A stretch of DNA of 64,000 nt from Pelobates cultripes. Taxonomy: Eukaryota; Chordata; Amphibia; Anura; Pelobatidae. How positions within the stretch are numbered: the stretch's first letter is position 1; each line of letters opens with the position of its first letter. Location of the stretch: positions 133,965,119 to 134,029,118 of the forward strand of contig OW240914.1 of assembly GCA_933207985.1 (NCBI GenBank), given 5' to 3'. Of the stretch, positions 10,488 through 19,935 are shown piece after piece. The notes under the pieces were generated by a model. It did no database searches, had not been told where the DNA came from, and saw only the letters and a program-made list of their open reading frames with translations. Made by a program: the position numbers and the translations under genes.

Positions 10488-12669
10488 ATTGGACTAAAAA
10501 TTAAACTAAACAGTACATTGTAGTGAAATCAAAACCGAATTGCTAAACATATGAAAAATATGATTAAAGCTGAATTGCATATATTTTCCATATAATTTTT
10601 TTAGCCTAATTTTTTAATATTGACTTATAATTTGCTATAGTTTGATATTTAATGAGAAAATCCCAAATTTGAGTCTGTCACCTCCTGCTTTCTTTTTTAT
10701 TGCCTGTTGTGTCCAAAATGTATGATATGCAAGTGCCATAATTTAACTTGCTTCATTGTGATTTACCTTCTTATCATAACTAATATGACAGAGGCTTGTT
10801 TGTTGTGAATTCTGTCTATATTCCTTGAAAATGTATAGATGATACTTTTTTTACATCGTATAGATTTGTAGATTTTTTTTTCTACCAAGTGTGCCAAGCT
10901 ACACAGCTGCAGAAAAGCTACAACAATGCCCACTAGAAAATGAATGTATTTATGTAGATTATTTAGGGAAAACGCATGCAAACACTTGTATTCATTTGCC
11001 ACAATCATTTTGGAGAAGGCATACGCCACCTTAAAGTAAGCATAACATTCATTGCTTTAGACAGCAATAATGTATATAACTCCCTGAATCTGATTCTGTC
11101 ATGCACATGTGTTAGGGATCAGAGTCCCTTTGAGGTATCATTATATCTTTAAAATAAAATGTAAGGTAAAATCCAGCAAATTTACAACCTGCAATGGTTT
11201 AGTGGGTTTGTAAAGCTCCAACAAGAAAACAAACAAAAAAACATTAAAACCTATTTTAGTATAAAACGTAAGTTTTTTTTAAATTTAATGTACACTTTGT
11301 TACATTTAGATTTGAGTTTTAATTATATTATTAAGGATACAAAATAAATTATTATACAAGTATTTAAAACAAATAAAGCATTAACATGCTACAAATTGTT
11401 CCCAATTGAATATCAGTGTTCTGTACGATACACGGAACCACTGAAAATTTACAATTGTTATATATACACATTCACTTCGTGGACACCAAAAACCATGCGA
11501 GCTTAATCCATTCATAACAAGCACAGGAACAAATGTTAAAAATATTCTCTTAAGAAAAATTTTACTAAAGCATTTTACAAGTTTATTATATCTTAATACA
11601 CCCACATATTAAGGATTAATCTGGTAATCTAGCTATATGTAATATCAAACTTCAAGATTTTATTTTTATAATACTTGTTCTCAAATATCTAATTACACAA
11701 ATCTGAATTGAATTTATATTTTTCCTCTATAAAATTATTGAGTCTTCCTTAACGGCTTAAATTTTTCTACCAAATTTTATAACCATGCGCAATATTTTTT
11801 GTATTTCATTGCTGTGTCAGAACAAGAGATACCCTGGTAAGTAATAATTACTGGATGGAATAAAAGCAGGTCTTACCTTCTGATTGAAGACACGGGTGCA
11901 GCACTGACGTCCTATTTCAATATAATGATTTGTCTGGACAGTATTCTGTCCTTGCCAAGATGAAAGTCTGCCCAATGAACATTTAATTGCGAACCTTTCT
12001 AGTCTCACCCTGCAGCACATTGTCTGCGTCACTGCAAGAGAGGGGTTAATAAGATATAGTCCAGCCTGCTGTTCAAGTTTTATCTCATCCATCAAACCAC
12101 AGCTCAGAATAAGGAAAGATACTGGGGATGTGACTCACAGTAGAGGTTGTTTGCTCTTCCCATTGACTGCCCTGGGCATTTGATGTGCACATGTTTTTTT
12201 CTTTGGTTTTGTTTGCCTGAGGGTGACAAAAGCAGATATCAGTTATGTCTACATATGGAAATGGGATGGATGCGCTGAGTTCTGAACTCAGGTCTGAAGC
12301 ATTAAAAAAAAAGTTTATATACATAGGGAATATAATCACATATAGCACCTATGCCATAACACGGTGGATTTTAAGTCTATGTGACTATATCAATAACACA
12401 TAAACTATTGCAGCATAGTGATATACATAATAACATTTTAATTGAATATATTGTTAGAGCCAAATTGGTGAATAGAGTTTGAATGAAACTTTGCAGGTCA
12501 GGGAGATTTGTCACCTAAGTATACAGCTTATTCCATAAATGTTAATTCACGCAGTGCCTTGCATTGCATTCTGGGACAGAATAGTGGTCATAGTGGGAAA
12601 CAGTAAATCTAGGGCAAACTTCAGGCAAGTAAATATTTTAAATCTGAATAATTCAGGCTAACATATGCA
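10488..12669. other. Mostly unique AT-rich intergenic sequence
   Basis: This is one of the longest stretches of the interval free of obvious repeats. It contains a candidate minus-strand exon (12031-11877), listed separately. No conserved protein frame was recognised. It is a reasonable place for slc18a1 5' exons or enhancers, by position only. Confidence 0.35.
11877..12031 (-). other. Candidate spliced (non-coding) exon, possibly slc18a1 5' UTR
   Basis: On the minus strand, a TATTAAC branch-like motif and the tract CCCCTCTCTTGCAG form a strong acceptor ending at 12032. A donor GAAG|GTAAGA follows at 11876, bounding 155 nt with stops in the frames checked. Orientation and position (upstream of the slc18a1 start exon, which itself has a splice acceptor before ATG) suit a 5' UTR exon. 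There is no homology evidence; chance splice-site pairs are common in AT-rich DNA. Confidence 0.3.
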
Positions 12670-12986
12670 CAGGGCTGGTGCAAGGATTTTTGCCACCCTA
12701 GCCAAACAAAAATTTCCCCCCCCCCATATGCTCTGCCCACCTTGTGACATCACAATGCCCCACCCATATGATCTGCCATATGAGTCAACACCAGTGCTGC
12801 ACACAGTGTCTTTTCTCTAAGGAAGGCAGTGTGTTTATATTAAAAAGCCTGCAGGGACAGGCCATAGACATCAGAACCACTACATTAAGCTGTAGTGGTT
12901 CTGGTGACTATAGTGTCCTTTTAATGTGAGGTGAATTAGAGATTAGTGCCACTAATAATATACTGGATTGCCTACTTACCACCAGA
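12670..12986 (-). mobile_element. Fragment of the element A hAT family, inverted
   Basis: Starts CAGGGCTGGTGCAAGGATTTTTGCC, the complement of the right end of element A, and runs through the T2-like internal segment (CTGTAGTGGTTCTGGTGACTATAG) to ACTTACCACCAGA. It stops abruptly where the TAGAGATG element begins. This copy is more diverged at its terminus (CTGG for CCGG). Confidence 0.75.
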
Positions 12987-13107
12987 TAGAGATGTGCATG
13001 GGAAAATTATTCGGTTCGGCATTCCGAAATTCGCCACTTCAGCTCTTTGGTTCGGCACTTCGGAACTCCGGCACTTCGGGACTTTGTAACTTCGGAACTT
13101 CAGGACT

Positions 13108-13496
13108 TTGGGTAAGTGTAGGGTTAGGGTTAGGGTTAAGGTAGGGTTAGGGTTGGTTTAGGGTTAGGGTAGGGATAGGCTTAGCGTAGGGTTAGGGTAG
13201 GGTTAGAGTAGGTGTAGGGTTGGTTTAGGGTAGGGTTAGGGGTAAGGTTAGGGGTAGGGTTAGAGGTAGGGTTAGGGTAGGGGTAGAGGTAAGGTCAGGG
13301 GTAGTGATAGGTTAGAGATAGGGGTAGGGTTACGTTAGGGTTGGTTTAGGATTAGGGGTAGGGTTAGGGATAGGGTTATGGTTACCCTAACCCTACCCCA
13401 TCCCTTAACCCTACCTCGACCCCAACCACTAACCCTACCCTAACCCTACCCCAACCACTAACCCTACCCCAACCCTTAACCCTACCCCAACCCTCT
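13108..13496. repeat. Degenerate telomere-like array in head-to-head arrangement
   Basis: From 13108 to about 13380 the strand reads GTAGGGTTAGGG-type units with many variants (GGTTTAGGG, GGGGTAGGG). At about 13381-13386 it switches to the complement, CCCTAACCCTACCCC, through 13496. Short runs are exact TTAGGG hexamers, but most units are variant. Polarity (TTAGGG then CCCTAA) is that of end-to-end telomere fusions, yet the flanking TTCGG arms indicate a transposable element with an internal minisatellite. Confidence 0.75.
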
Positions 13497-13501
13497 CTTG
13501 T

Positions 13502-14048
13502 TGCCACGACAGTGACCAATGTCACAACAGTGACCCCTTCACACAGCGTGAAACCCACAGAAAGACGGTTACCGGACCTTAGAATGGCCGGACTAGCGTC
13601 TGAGAATAGTCAAAGGAATAGCCAGAGGTTAAGGGAATACGGAAGACGTGCACACGATTATCCAAGCCAAGTAACGGGAAACCAGAAAACAGAATAGTCG
13701 GAGAGATAGCCAAGGGTCAATTACCAAGAAGGACAAACAGAGACAATAGCACCAGGGGACTTTAAACAAGAACCACACTAGGGCATCTGACAAGTGTCAT
13801 GATAGCCCTTTTATAGTGTGGGTTCTTTGGCTTTAATTTTGTAGCCACGCCCCCAAAAAGTCCGGGAGCGTGGCCACGTTTGAATTTTGGCAGCATTTTC
13901 TTTCTGACGTCGGCGCGCATGCGCCGCGTCATAAAGGTGGGCGTGTTCCGAGCGGCCGGCGTCAGAAGAGCTGAGCCGCCCCCCGGAAGTATCGGAGGAG
14001 GACCCGGCGCTGCGCGGGACCGGCGGGGAAAGGTAAGCGCTCGTTACA
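13502..14048 (-). repeat. Gypsy 3' LTR
   Basis: Matches 26399-26926 almost throughout. Its outer end has an imperfect 18-bp tandem duplication (13502-13519 against 13520-13537, core CACGACAGTGACC/CACAACAGTGACC) that the 5' LTR lacks. Outer flank CTTGT is the target duplication. Contains a GACGTCGGCGCGCATGCGCC block and CCACGCCCCC. Confidence 0.85.
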
Positions 14049-14487
14049 GTACCCCCCCTCGAGAACCGCCCACAGGGCGGGCGGAACCAGACCCACAAGA
14101 GCGCCGCCTCTCAAACAGACGAACCAGACGAGGGGCGTGAACATCAGATGCATCCACCCATGACCGTTCTTCGGGACCGTACCCTTTCCAATCAAGGAGA
14201 TATTGCAATTTACCCCGAGAAATCCGGGAATCCAATATAGATTTAACTTCGTATTCAACATGATCCTCCACGGGTGCGGCAGGAGGAGTGGAGATATTCT
14301 GAGTGTAACGATTACAAATGAAAGGTTTGAGAAGGGAAACATGAAAAGCGTTAGGAATCTTCATAGTATTTGGCAATCTCAAACTATAACAGACTGGATT
14401 GATGCGTTTGAGTATTTGAAACGGGCCTATGAAACGGGGAGCGAATTTCATCGAGGGTACCTTTAACTTTATGTTGCGGGTACTCAA
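14044..14487 (-). pseudogene. Gypsy integrase C-terminus and chromodomain
   Basis: Encodes the SH3-like integrase tail (KFAPRFIGPFQI, then NAFHVSLLKPF) and a chromodomain with YEVKSILDSR, LQYLLDWKGYGPEERSWV and a final RLVRLF segment. Chromodomains guide integration of chromoviruses to modified histones. The frame is cut off from the integrase core by a one-base loss near 14487, where a Trp codon of the GDRVW motif is disrupted. The frame runs on into the 3' LTR. Confidence 0.82.
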
Positions 14488-15232
14488 CCAACCCTGTCAC
14501 CTGCTACGAACGTAGGAGCAGCCCTGCGTCGTCTATCCGCATTATTCTTTTGAATCTGAGTCTTTTGAGTTAAGATATGTTTAACCCCTAACCAAGTTTC
14601 TTTCATATTGTTAAGAGTGCTGTCAACACTAGGCACTCCTGTAGATGAAAAAGAACTCGGCAAAGTTGTAGGATTAAAACCATAATTAATAAAAAAGGGA
14701 CTATGTTGAGTGGATTCGTGCATCAGATTATTATGGGCGAATTCAGCCCATGGAAGCAGTTCCACCCAATCGTCTTGGTGCTCAGAAGTGAAACAGCGGA
14801 TGTATTGTTCCAGGCATTGATTCATCCTTTCCGTAACCCCATTAGATTGGGGATGGTAAGAAGAAGAAAGGTTAAGGATAATACCTAATTGGTCACAAAA
14901 TGCCTTCCAGAACCGTGAAATGAACTGTGGACCCCTGTCAGAAGTAATATCTTGAAGTATGCCATGTAAACGCACTACCTCTTTTATAAATAAAGAGGCC
15001 AGTTCAGAAGAGGACGGCAATTTGATTAGTGGGATGAGATGAGTCATCTTAGAGAATCTGTCGATTATAGTCAATATAACCCTATGATTCCTGGAGGGAG
15101 GTAGGTCCACTATAAAATCCATAGCAATACTTGACCAGGGTTTATCGGGAATGGACAATGGCAAAAGGAGGCCCAAAGGACGACCTTTAGATGACTTCGT
15201 GGAGGCACAGACCCTACAAGCAAGAATGAACT
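14484..15232 (-). pseudogene. Gypsy integrase catalytic core
   Basis: The rve-type core shows the three acidic residues in AMDFIVDLP, TSDRGPQF and NGVTERMNQ (D,D,E), with HPQSNG between the last two. The upstream zinc-binding half is split off by the L1 insertion: CxxC-type residues lie next to 15233, and the HNSKLAGHPG..QFWWPSY part is beyond the L1 at 23307-23420. Downstream frame loss at 14487 separates the chromodomain. Confidence 0.85.
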
Positions 15233-16128
15233 CACGAACGTCCTTCTTTTTTTTTTTTTAAATTCTTTATTTTTGCTCAATAGACACATCAAGTTATTAA
15301 CGACTTTGGGCTTATGCAAAAGCCAGTGTAATAATAGTATTATACAAAATACAGCTTAACAATCACAATATAAGCCCAGTCATATTTGAGCTATCAGCAC
15401 TTGCCGTCCATTGAGGATTTTTGTTTTTATATGATTATAAACATTATATTCACACAACAAAAAAAGGAAGTCTTTTTCGATCCCTTTCAAAGTTAATATA
15501 AAGGTCACTTAAAATACATTTCTTTTGGTCACACTAAATAAACTCCAGCCTTGCCACATTGTTGACATCTGTCGGTAACGTGGATATCATGTGATCTATG
15601 AGCTCCTTATCCGTCCTAGGCATGAGATCCCAGCTTGGCTAAGTACTATCTAAATAATTGCCCTGCAAGATAGGAGCAATCACGCACCATTCTGCTCCAT
15701 TAATGCCAACCCTGTTCTTGTTTTACGGTAGGCGTTTGCCAACTCTGGAGAGGGATATATGCGAATCATAATATGAGTAGATATCAATGACAGCTATCAC
15801 TCAGATTTATTAATCAGTGTCGTGTCATTGTTTCATTTTCCTCCCATCATATGACCATGCCTGGAAAAATTAAAAACGAAAGCAAGAAAAAATGAAATAT
15901 AAGAGAAAAAAAAAGGAAATAGATAGGAAAGGGGATGAAGTAAGCTAGAGGAAGGTTTATAAGAGAGAAAAAAGAAAAAGAGGAAAAAAGAAAAAGAAAA
16001 GAGGTGGGGGGGGGGGTGGGAGGGCCAACGAGAGAGGGGTCAAAAAAGGCAGCAGCCCCGCCAATACAGAAGGCCCTGCTAGCGTTAATGAATTCCGGTG
16101 CGAATCGTACTTGTACCAGGGAAGGCAC

Positions 16129-19100
16129 TCACTCCCCTCTCGAGCCAACTACACTGTTGTCCCAGGGTTCCCAAATTTTATGAAACGTCGATACATTACC
16201 TCTCACCCTTGCTGTTAGATCGTCCATCACTCTACATTCTTTGATTCTAGGTATAACTCCTGCGAAATCCGGGCCCTCTAATGTAAGCCATGCCAATGCT
16301 ATTGCTCTGCGCGCACACAGTGTGATTTTGTGTACTAACCTCTGCTCCCTTTTGGTCCATCCATCAATTGATCTGTTTAATAAATAAATCCACGGGTCCA
16401 TTTTCAGGGGTTTATCAAACGTCTGTTTCAAAAGGTCTTCAATAGACTTCCAAAAGCCTAGTAGCCTTGGACACCCCCACCACATATGAATATAAGTCCC
16501 TCGTGCTCCACACCCCCGCCAACAATCATCTGTCTCCCGTTTATGCATTCTATGAAGTTTAACTGGGGTAGTATACCATCTGAACAGAGTTTTCCAAGCC
16601 TGTTCTTGAAGGGTGACACAAATGGATACCTTGGCGCTTGCTTCCCATATCTCCTGCCACTCGACCCCTTCCAAAGTCTCGCCGAGATCGTTCTCCCATT
16701 GATCAATGTAAGTTAACTTTCCCCATTCTTTATTTTCACCACATAGGTGTGCGTATAAGAGGGTAATCAGCCCCTGGGGGGTTGCCCCCTCCGAGCAAAT
16801 CCTTTCGTAAAAAGTGGGTCTCCTGGTGGCTGCCGACTTGATATGTGGTTTCTTGGCGAAGTCCCGTATTTGGACATATCTAAAAAAATCTGCTGGGGTT
16901 AAATGATTTCCTGCTTGAAGATCTGCAAATTGTACTACCTCTCCATCATGATATAATTGATGAATCCTTTGTAGCCCAGTCCTTTCGATGTTTCTAAAGT
17001 CTCTGGGGGCCATACCAGGCGGGAATTCCCTATTTCTCAAAAAGGGGGTCAATGGAGAAGGGGATGAGGCCAGACCATATTTTAATCTACAAGTATCCCA
17101 TATTCGTATCGAGTTAAGGATTGCCGGGCATGTTTTTCGTATCTCCGGTCTATGTTCTGGCGAGACCCATATCGTGAACTGGGGTACGTCAACACCTACC
17201 ATCATAGCCTCTATTTCTACCCACCTTCTCTCATCCATCGTGGAATGCCACATGACTATCTGCGCCAGTTGAGCCGCCAAGTAGTAGAAATAGAGGTTCG
17301 GAAGGCCCAATCCCCCTCTGTCTTTGCGACGGTATAACACTTGTTTAGCAATTCGATGTCTCTTGTTCTGCCAGATAAAATCTCCAATCGATCTTTGCAG
17401 CGGTAGTAATTGCGTCTTTGTTACTCTTATGGGTAGCGCCTGGAAGAGAAATAATACACGCGGAAGTATATTCATCTTCACTGAGTGTATCCTACCGATC
17501 CAGGATATGGGTTTGTCCGTCCATTTGTCTAAGTCCCTCATCAGATCTCTAAAAATAGGGGTATAGTTAGCTAAGTATAGGCGTTCGGGATCAGCTGTCA
17601 TATTAATTCCCAAGTACTTCAGGGAGTCCGTTTCCATGCGGATCTGGTAAATCTCCTGTAGCCGAACCGTATCAGCTTGCGACAAGCACAGTGGTAGAGC
17701 ACTAGATTTCTGGATATTTGCCTTATAACCTGATAGCGCACCGTACTCGGCTATGACTTCTTGTATTGCTTCCATCGATTCTATAGGGTTCGTGATGGTC
17801 AGTAGAACATCGTCAGCGTAAGCTGAAACCCTAAATTCCTTGTCTCCTACCTGTACACCAACGATGTTCGGGTGTCTTCGTACTGCCTGTAGTAAGGGTT
17901 CCAGGGCCAAAACGAAAAGAAGGGGAGAGAGTGGGCATCCCTGTCTTGTTCCATTATGCAACCGGAAGGGGCGTAGTGGGGCCCCCGATATCTGCACTTG
18001 CGCCCGAACATTATGATACATTGCTTTCGTCATCGTTAGAAATTCTTCCGGGAATCCCATGTTCTTTAAAACTGGGAACAGAAATTGCCACCGGACTCTA
18101 TCGAAAGCTTTCTCTGCATCAATGGAGACTACCAATGTAGGGGTCCCCAATGCCACCTGCCTCCAAATCAAATCAATATTCCGTCTAGTGTTTTCGAATA
18201 ATTGTCTATTCCTGATGAAACCGACTTGATCTGCATGGATAAGAGAATGTAGTAAAGGGTTCAGCCTATCAGCCAGGATTTTTGCCAATATTTTCAAATC
18301 ATGGTTAATTAGTGAAATAGGCCTATAGTTTTCAGGATACAATGCGTCTTTCCCAGGTTTGGGCAAAAGCACTATGGTCGCCAATGACATGTCAGGGTCT
18401 AAATGCCTACCTTGCCGTAGGATACCAAATAGGTGGACTAGATGTGGCGTTAGCTCTTTCCTAAAGGTTTTGTAATATGAACCATCGAAACCGTCTGGCC
18501 CCGGTGCTTTATTTCCTTTCAAGCTCGAGATAGCTTTGTCCACTTCCTCTTCCGAAATATCTGCTGCCAGCGTGTGTGTTGCCTCCCCATTCAGTCTAGT
18601 CATTCCCTGCTTGTCTAGGTATTGCAAAATATATTCTTCTTCACGAGCACCGTGGGGGCTTCCTTCCGGGGTGTGGTTGTATAATCTTTTGTAGAAATCT
18701 TCAAAAATCTCAGCTATCTCAGCTGGTCTTGTTCTCTTCGTACCATCTGAATGTTTGAGTTCCGTTATATGGGATCTCTCTTGCCTCGGCCTAAGCGTTC
18801 TAGCTAATAAGGTGTCCATTTTGTTCGCCTTCTCGAAAAATGTCCGTTTTGACCAGGTCAGAGAACGAGCCGCATCGTCCAACAGCAAAGTGCGAACGTC
18901 CCGTCTCGTCGCTCCCAATTGCCTGAGGGTAATCTCTGTCGGCGCCGCTTGATGTCTTTGTTCTAAGGATCTCAGGTTCTCTAGTAACTTCTCCAGCTGT
19001 AGATATTTCAATTTCTTTTTTCTAGTGGCTAGCTTGATCAAGGTCCCTCTGATAACTACCTTGTGGGCCGCCCATATCGTGCACGCGTTCACCTCAGGGG

Positions 19101-19935
19101 TGGTGTTGAATTCGAAATATTCCATGATTCCTTTCCTGGTTTGCTCCAATATCTCTGGGTCTTGAAGTAGGGACGTGTTCAATTTCCATGTCCATGGCGA
19201 GGCGATACATAAGTTACCCAGCGTAATGGAGACATCTGCATGGTCCGACCATGAAATTTCGCCTACCCGGGATCCTACGGTTTGGGACATGCCTGCTGCG
19301 TTAGTCAAGAAGAGATCTATCCTTGAGTAAGTTCCGTGTGGAGCAGAGTAAAAAGAGTAATCCTTATCACCCGGATGATGAGCTCTCCAAACATCTATAA
19401 GTCCTGTGGCGGCTATAAAATCTTTAAGCAGACGATCCTGTCCCCCCCTACCCTGTGACCTAGGGGCACCCGTCCGCGAACTCCTGTCCACTGCCGGGCA
19501 CGGGGCCGCATTGAAATCGCCCCCTAAAAATATCATTCCATGGGGCAGCCCCCTAATTTTCTCCCGCAGCACTTCCCAGAACAACGGGTCTGGCTGATTC
19601 GGCGCATAGATGTTGATCAAATGGACCGTATGTGAATGTAGAACGCCTGAGACGATAGCCATTCGACCTTCTGGGTCTGCTTCAAAATGCGTTTTACGGA
19701 AAGGGCAGCTACTTCTAATAAGTATCGCTACGCCGTTTCGTTTGCAATGGGACCTGGCTTCAAAAGAGCCTGCATACGTATGATCTTTCAACCTAAACTT
19801 GGCCTGTGCTGGCAAATGGGTCTCTTGGACAAAAGCGATGTCCGAGTTCATTCGTTTTAGTTCCCGTAATAGGAGTCTACGCTTCTTAGGAGCGTTTAAT
19901 CCCTTAACATTCAAGGATATGATTTTAACCTCCAT
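16129..19935 (-). CDS. L1-A ORF2: endonuclease-reverse transcriptase, 1268 aa
   Basis: This protein nicks target DNA and reverse-transcribes the L1 RNA there (target-primed reverse transcription). The apurinic-type endonuclease is N-terminal (about 1-235): QETH with Glu38, GGDFN with Asp140, YSRID near 205 and SDH at 230-232. The RT domain (about 440-760) has PKPGKD, YRPISL, QVGFI, SIDAEKAFDRV near 604-613, NGTRQGCPLSPLLF near 661-674 and AYADD with YADD at 706-709. A C-terminal zinc-type knuckle C1138-x3-C1142-x7-H1150-x4-C1155 is intact. ATG at 19935 directly precedes the endonuclease motif, so the start is secure. Length and motif order are complete, with no stop. It belongs to the L1/Tx1 superfamily; the subclade is not resolvable by eye. 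Confidence 0.92.
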   Translation of the reverse strand: MEVKIISLNVKGLNAPKKRRLLLRELKRMNSDIAFVQETHLPAQAKFRLKDHTYAGSFEARSHCKRNGVAILIRSSCPFRKTHFEADPEGRMAIVSGVLHSHTVHLINIYAPNQPDPLFWEVLREKIRGLPHGMIFLGGDFNAAPCPAVDRSSRTGAPRSQGRGGQDRLLKDFIAATGLIDVWRAHHPGDKDYSFYSAPHGTYSRIDLFLTNAAGMSQTVGSRVGEISWSDHADVSITLGNLCIASPWTWKLNTSLLQDPEILEQTRKGIMEYFEFNTTPEVNACTIWAAHKVVIRGTLIKLATRKKKLKYLQLEKLLENLRSLEQRHQAAPTEITLRQLGATRRDVRTLLLDDAARSLTWSKRTFFEKANKMDTLLARTLRPRQERSHITELKHSDGTKRTRPAEIAEIFEDFYKRLYNHTPEGSPHGAREEEYILQYLDKQGMTRLNGEATHTLAADISEEEVDKAISSLKGNKAPGPDGFDGSYYKTFRKELTPHLVHLFGILRQGRHLDPDMSLATIVLLPKPGKDALYPENYRPISLINHDLKILAKILADRLNPLLHSLIHADQVGFIRNRQLFENTRRNIDLIWRQVALGTPTLVVSIDAEKAFDRVRWQFLFPVLKNMGFPEEFLTMTKAMYHNVRAQVQISGAPLRPFRLHNGTRQGCPLSPLLFVLALEPLLQAVRRHPNIVGVQVGDKEFRVSAYADDVLLTITNPIESMEAIQEVIAEYGALSGYKANIQKSSALPLCLSQADTVRLQEIYQIRMETDSLKYLGINMTADPERLYLANYTPIFRDLMRDLDKWTDKPISWIGRIHSVKMNILPRVLFLFQALPIRVTKTQLLPLQRSIGDFIWQNKRHRIAKQVLYRRKDRGGLGLPNLYFYYLAAQLAQIVMWHSTMDERRWVEIEAMMVGVDVPQFTIWVSPEHRPEIRKTCPAILNSIRIWDTCRLKYGLASSPSPLTPFLRNREFPPGMAPRDFRNIERTGLQRIHQLYHDGEVVQFADLQAGNHLTPADFFRYVQIRDFAKKPHIKSAATRRPTFYERICSEGATPQGLITLLYAHLCGENKEWGKLTYIDQWENDLGETLEGVEWQEIWEASAKVSICVTLQEQAWKTLFRWYTTPVKLHRMHKRETDDCWRGCGARGTYIHMWWGCPRLLGFWKSIEDLLKQTFDKPLKMDPWIYLLNRSIDGWTKREQRLVHKITLCARRAIALAWLTLEGPDFAGVIPRIKECRVMDDLTARVRGNVSTFHKIWEPWDNSVVGSRGE

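Noticed and set aside
13108..13496. True telomere or subtelomere
   Set aside because: The array is short and degenerate, changes polarity, and is embedded in repeated arms within a mid-chromosomal gene interval.
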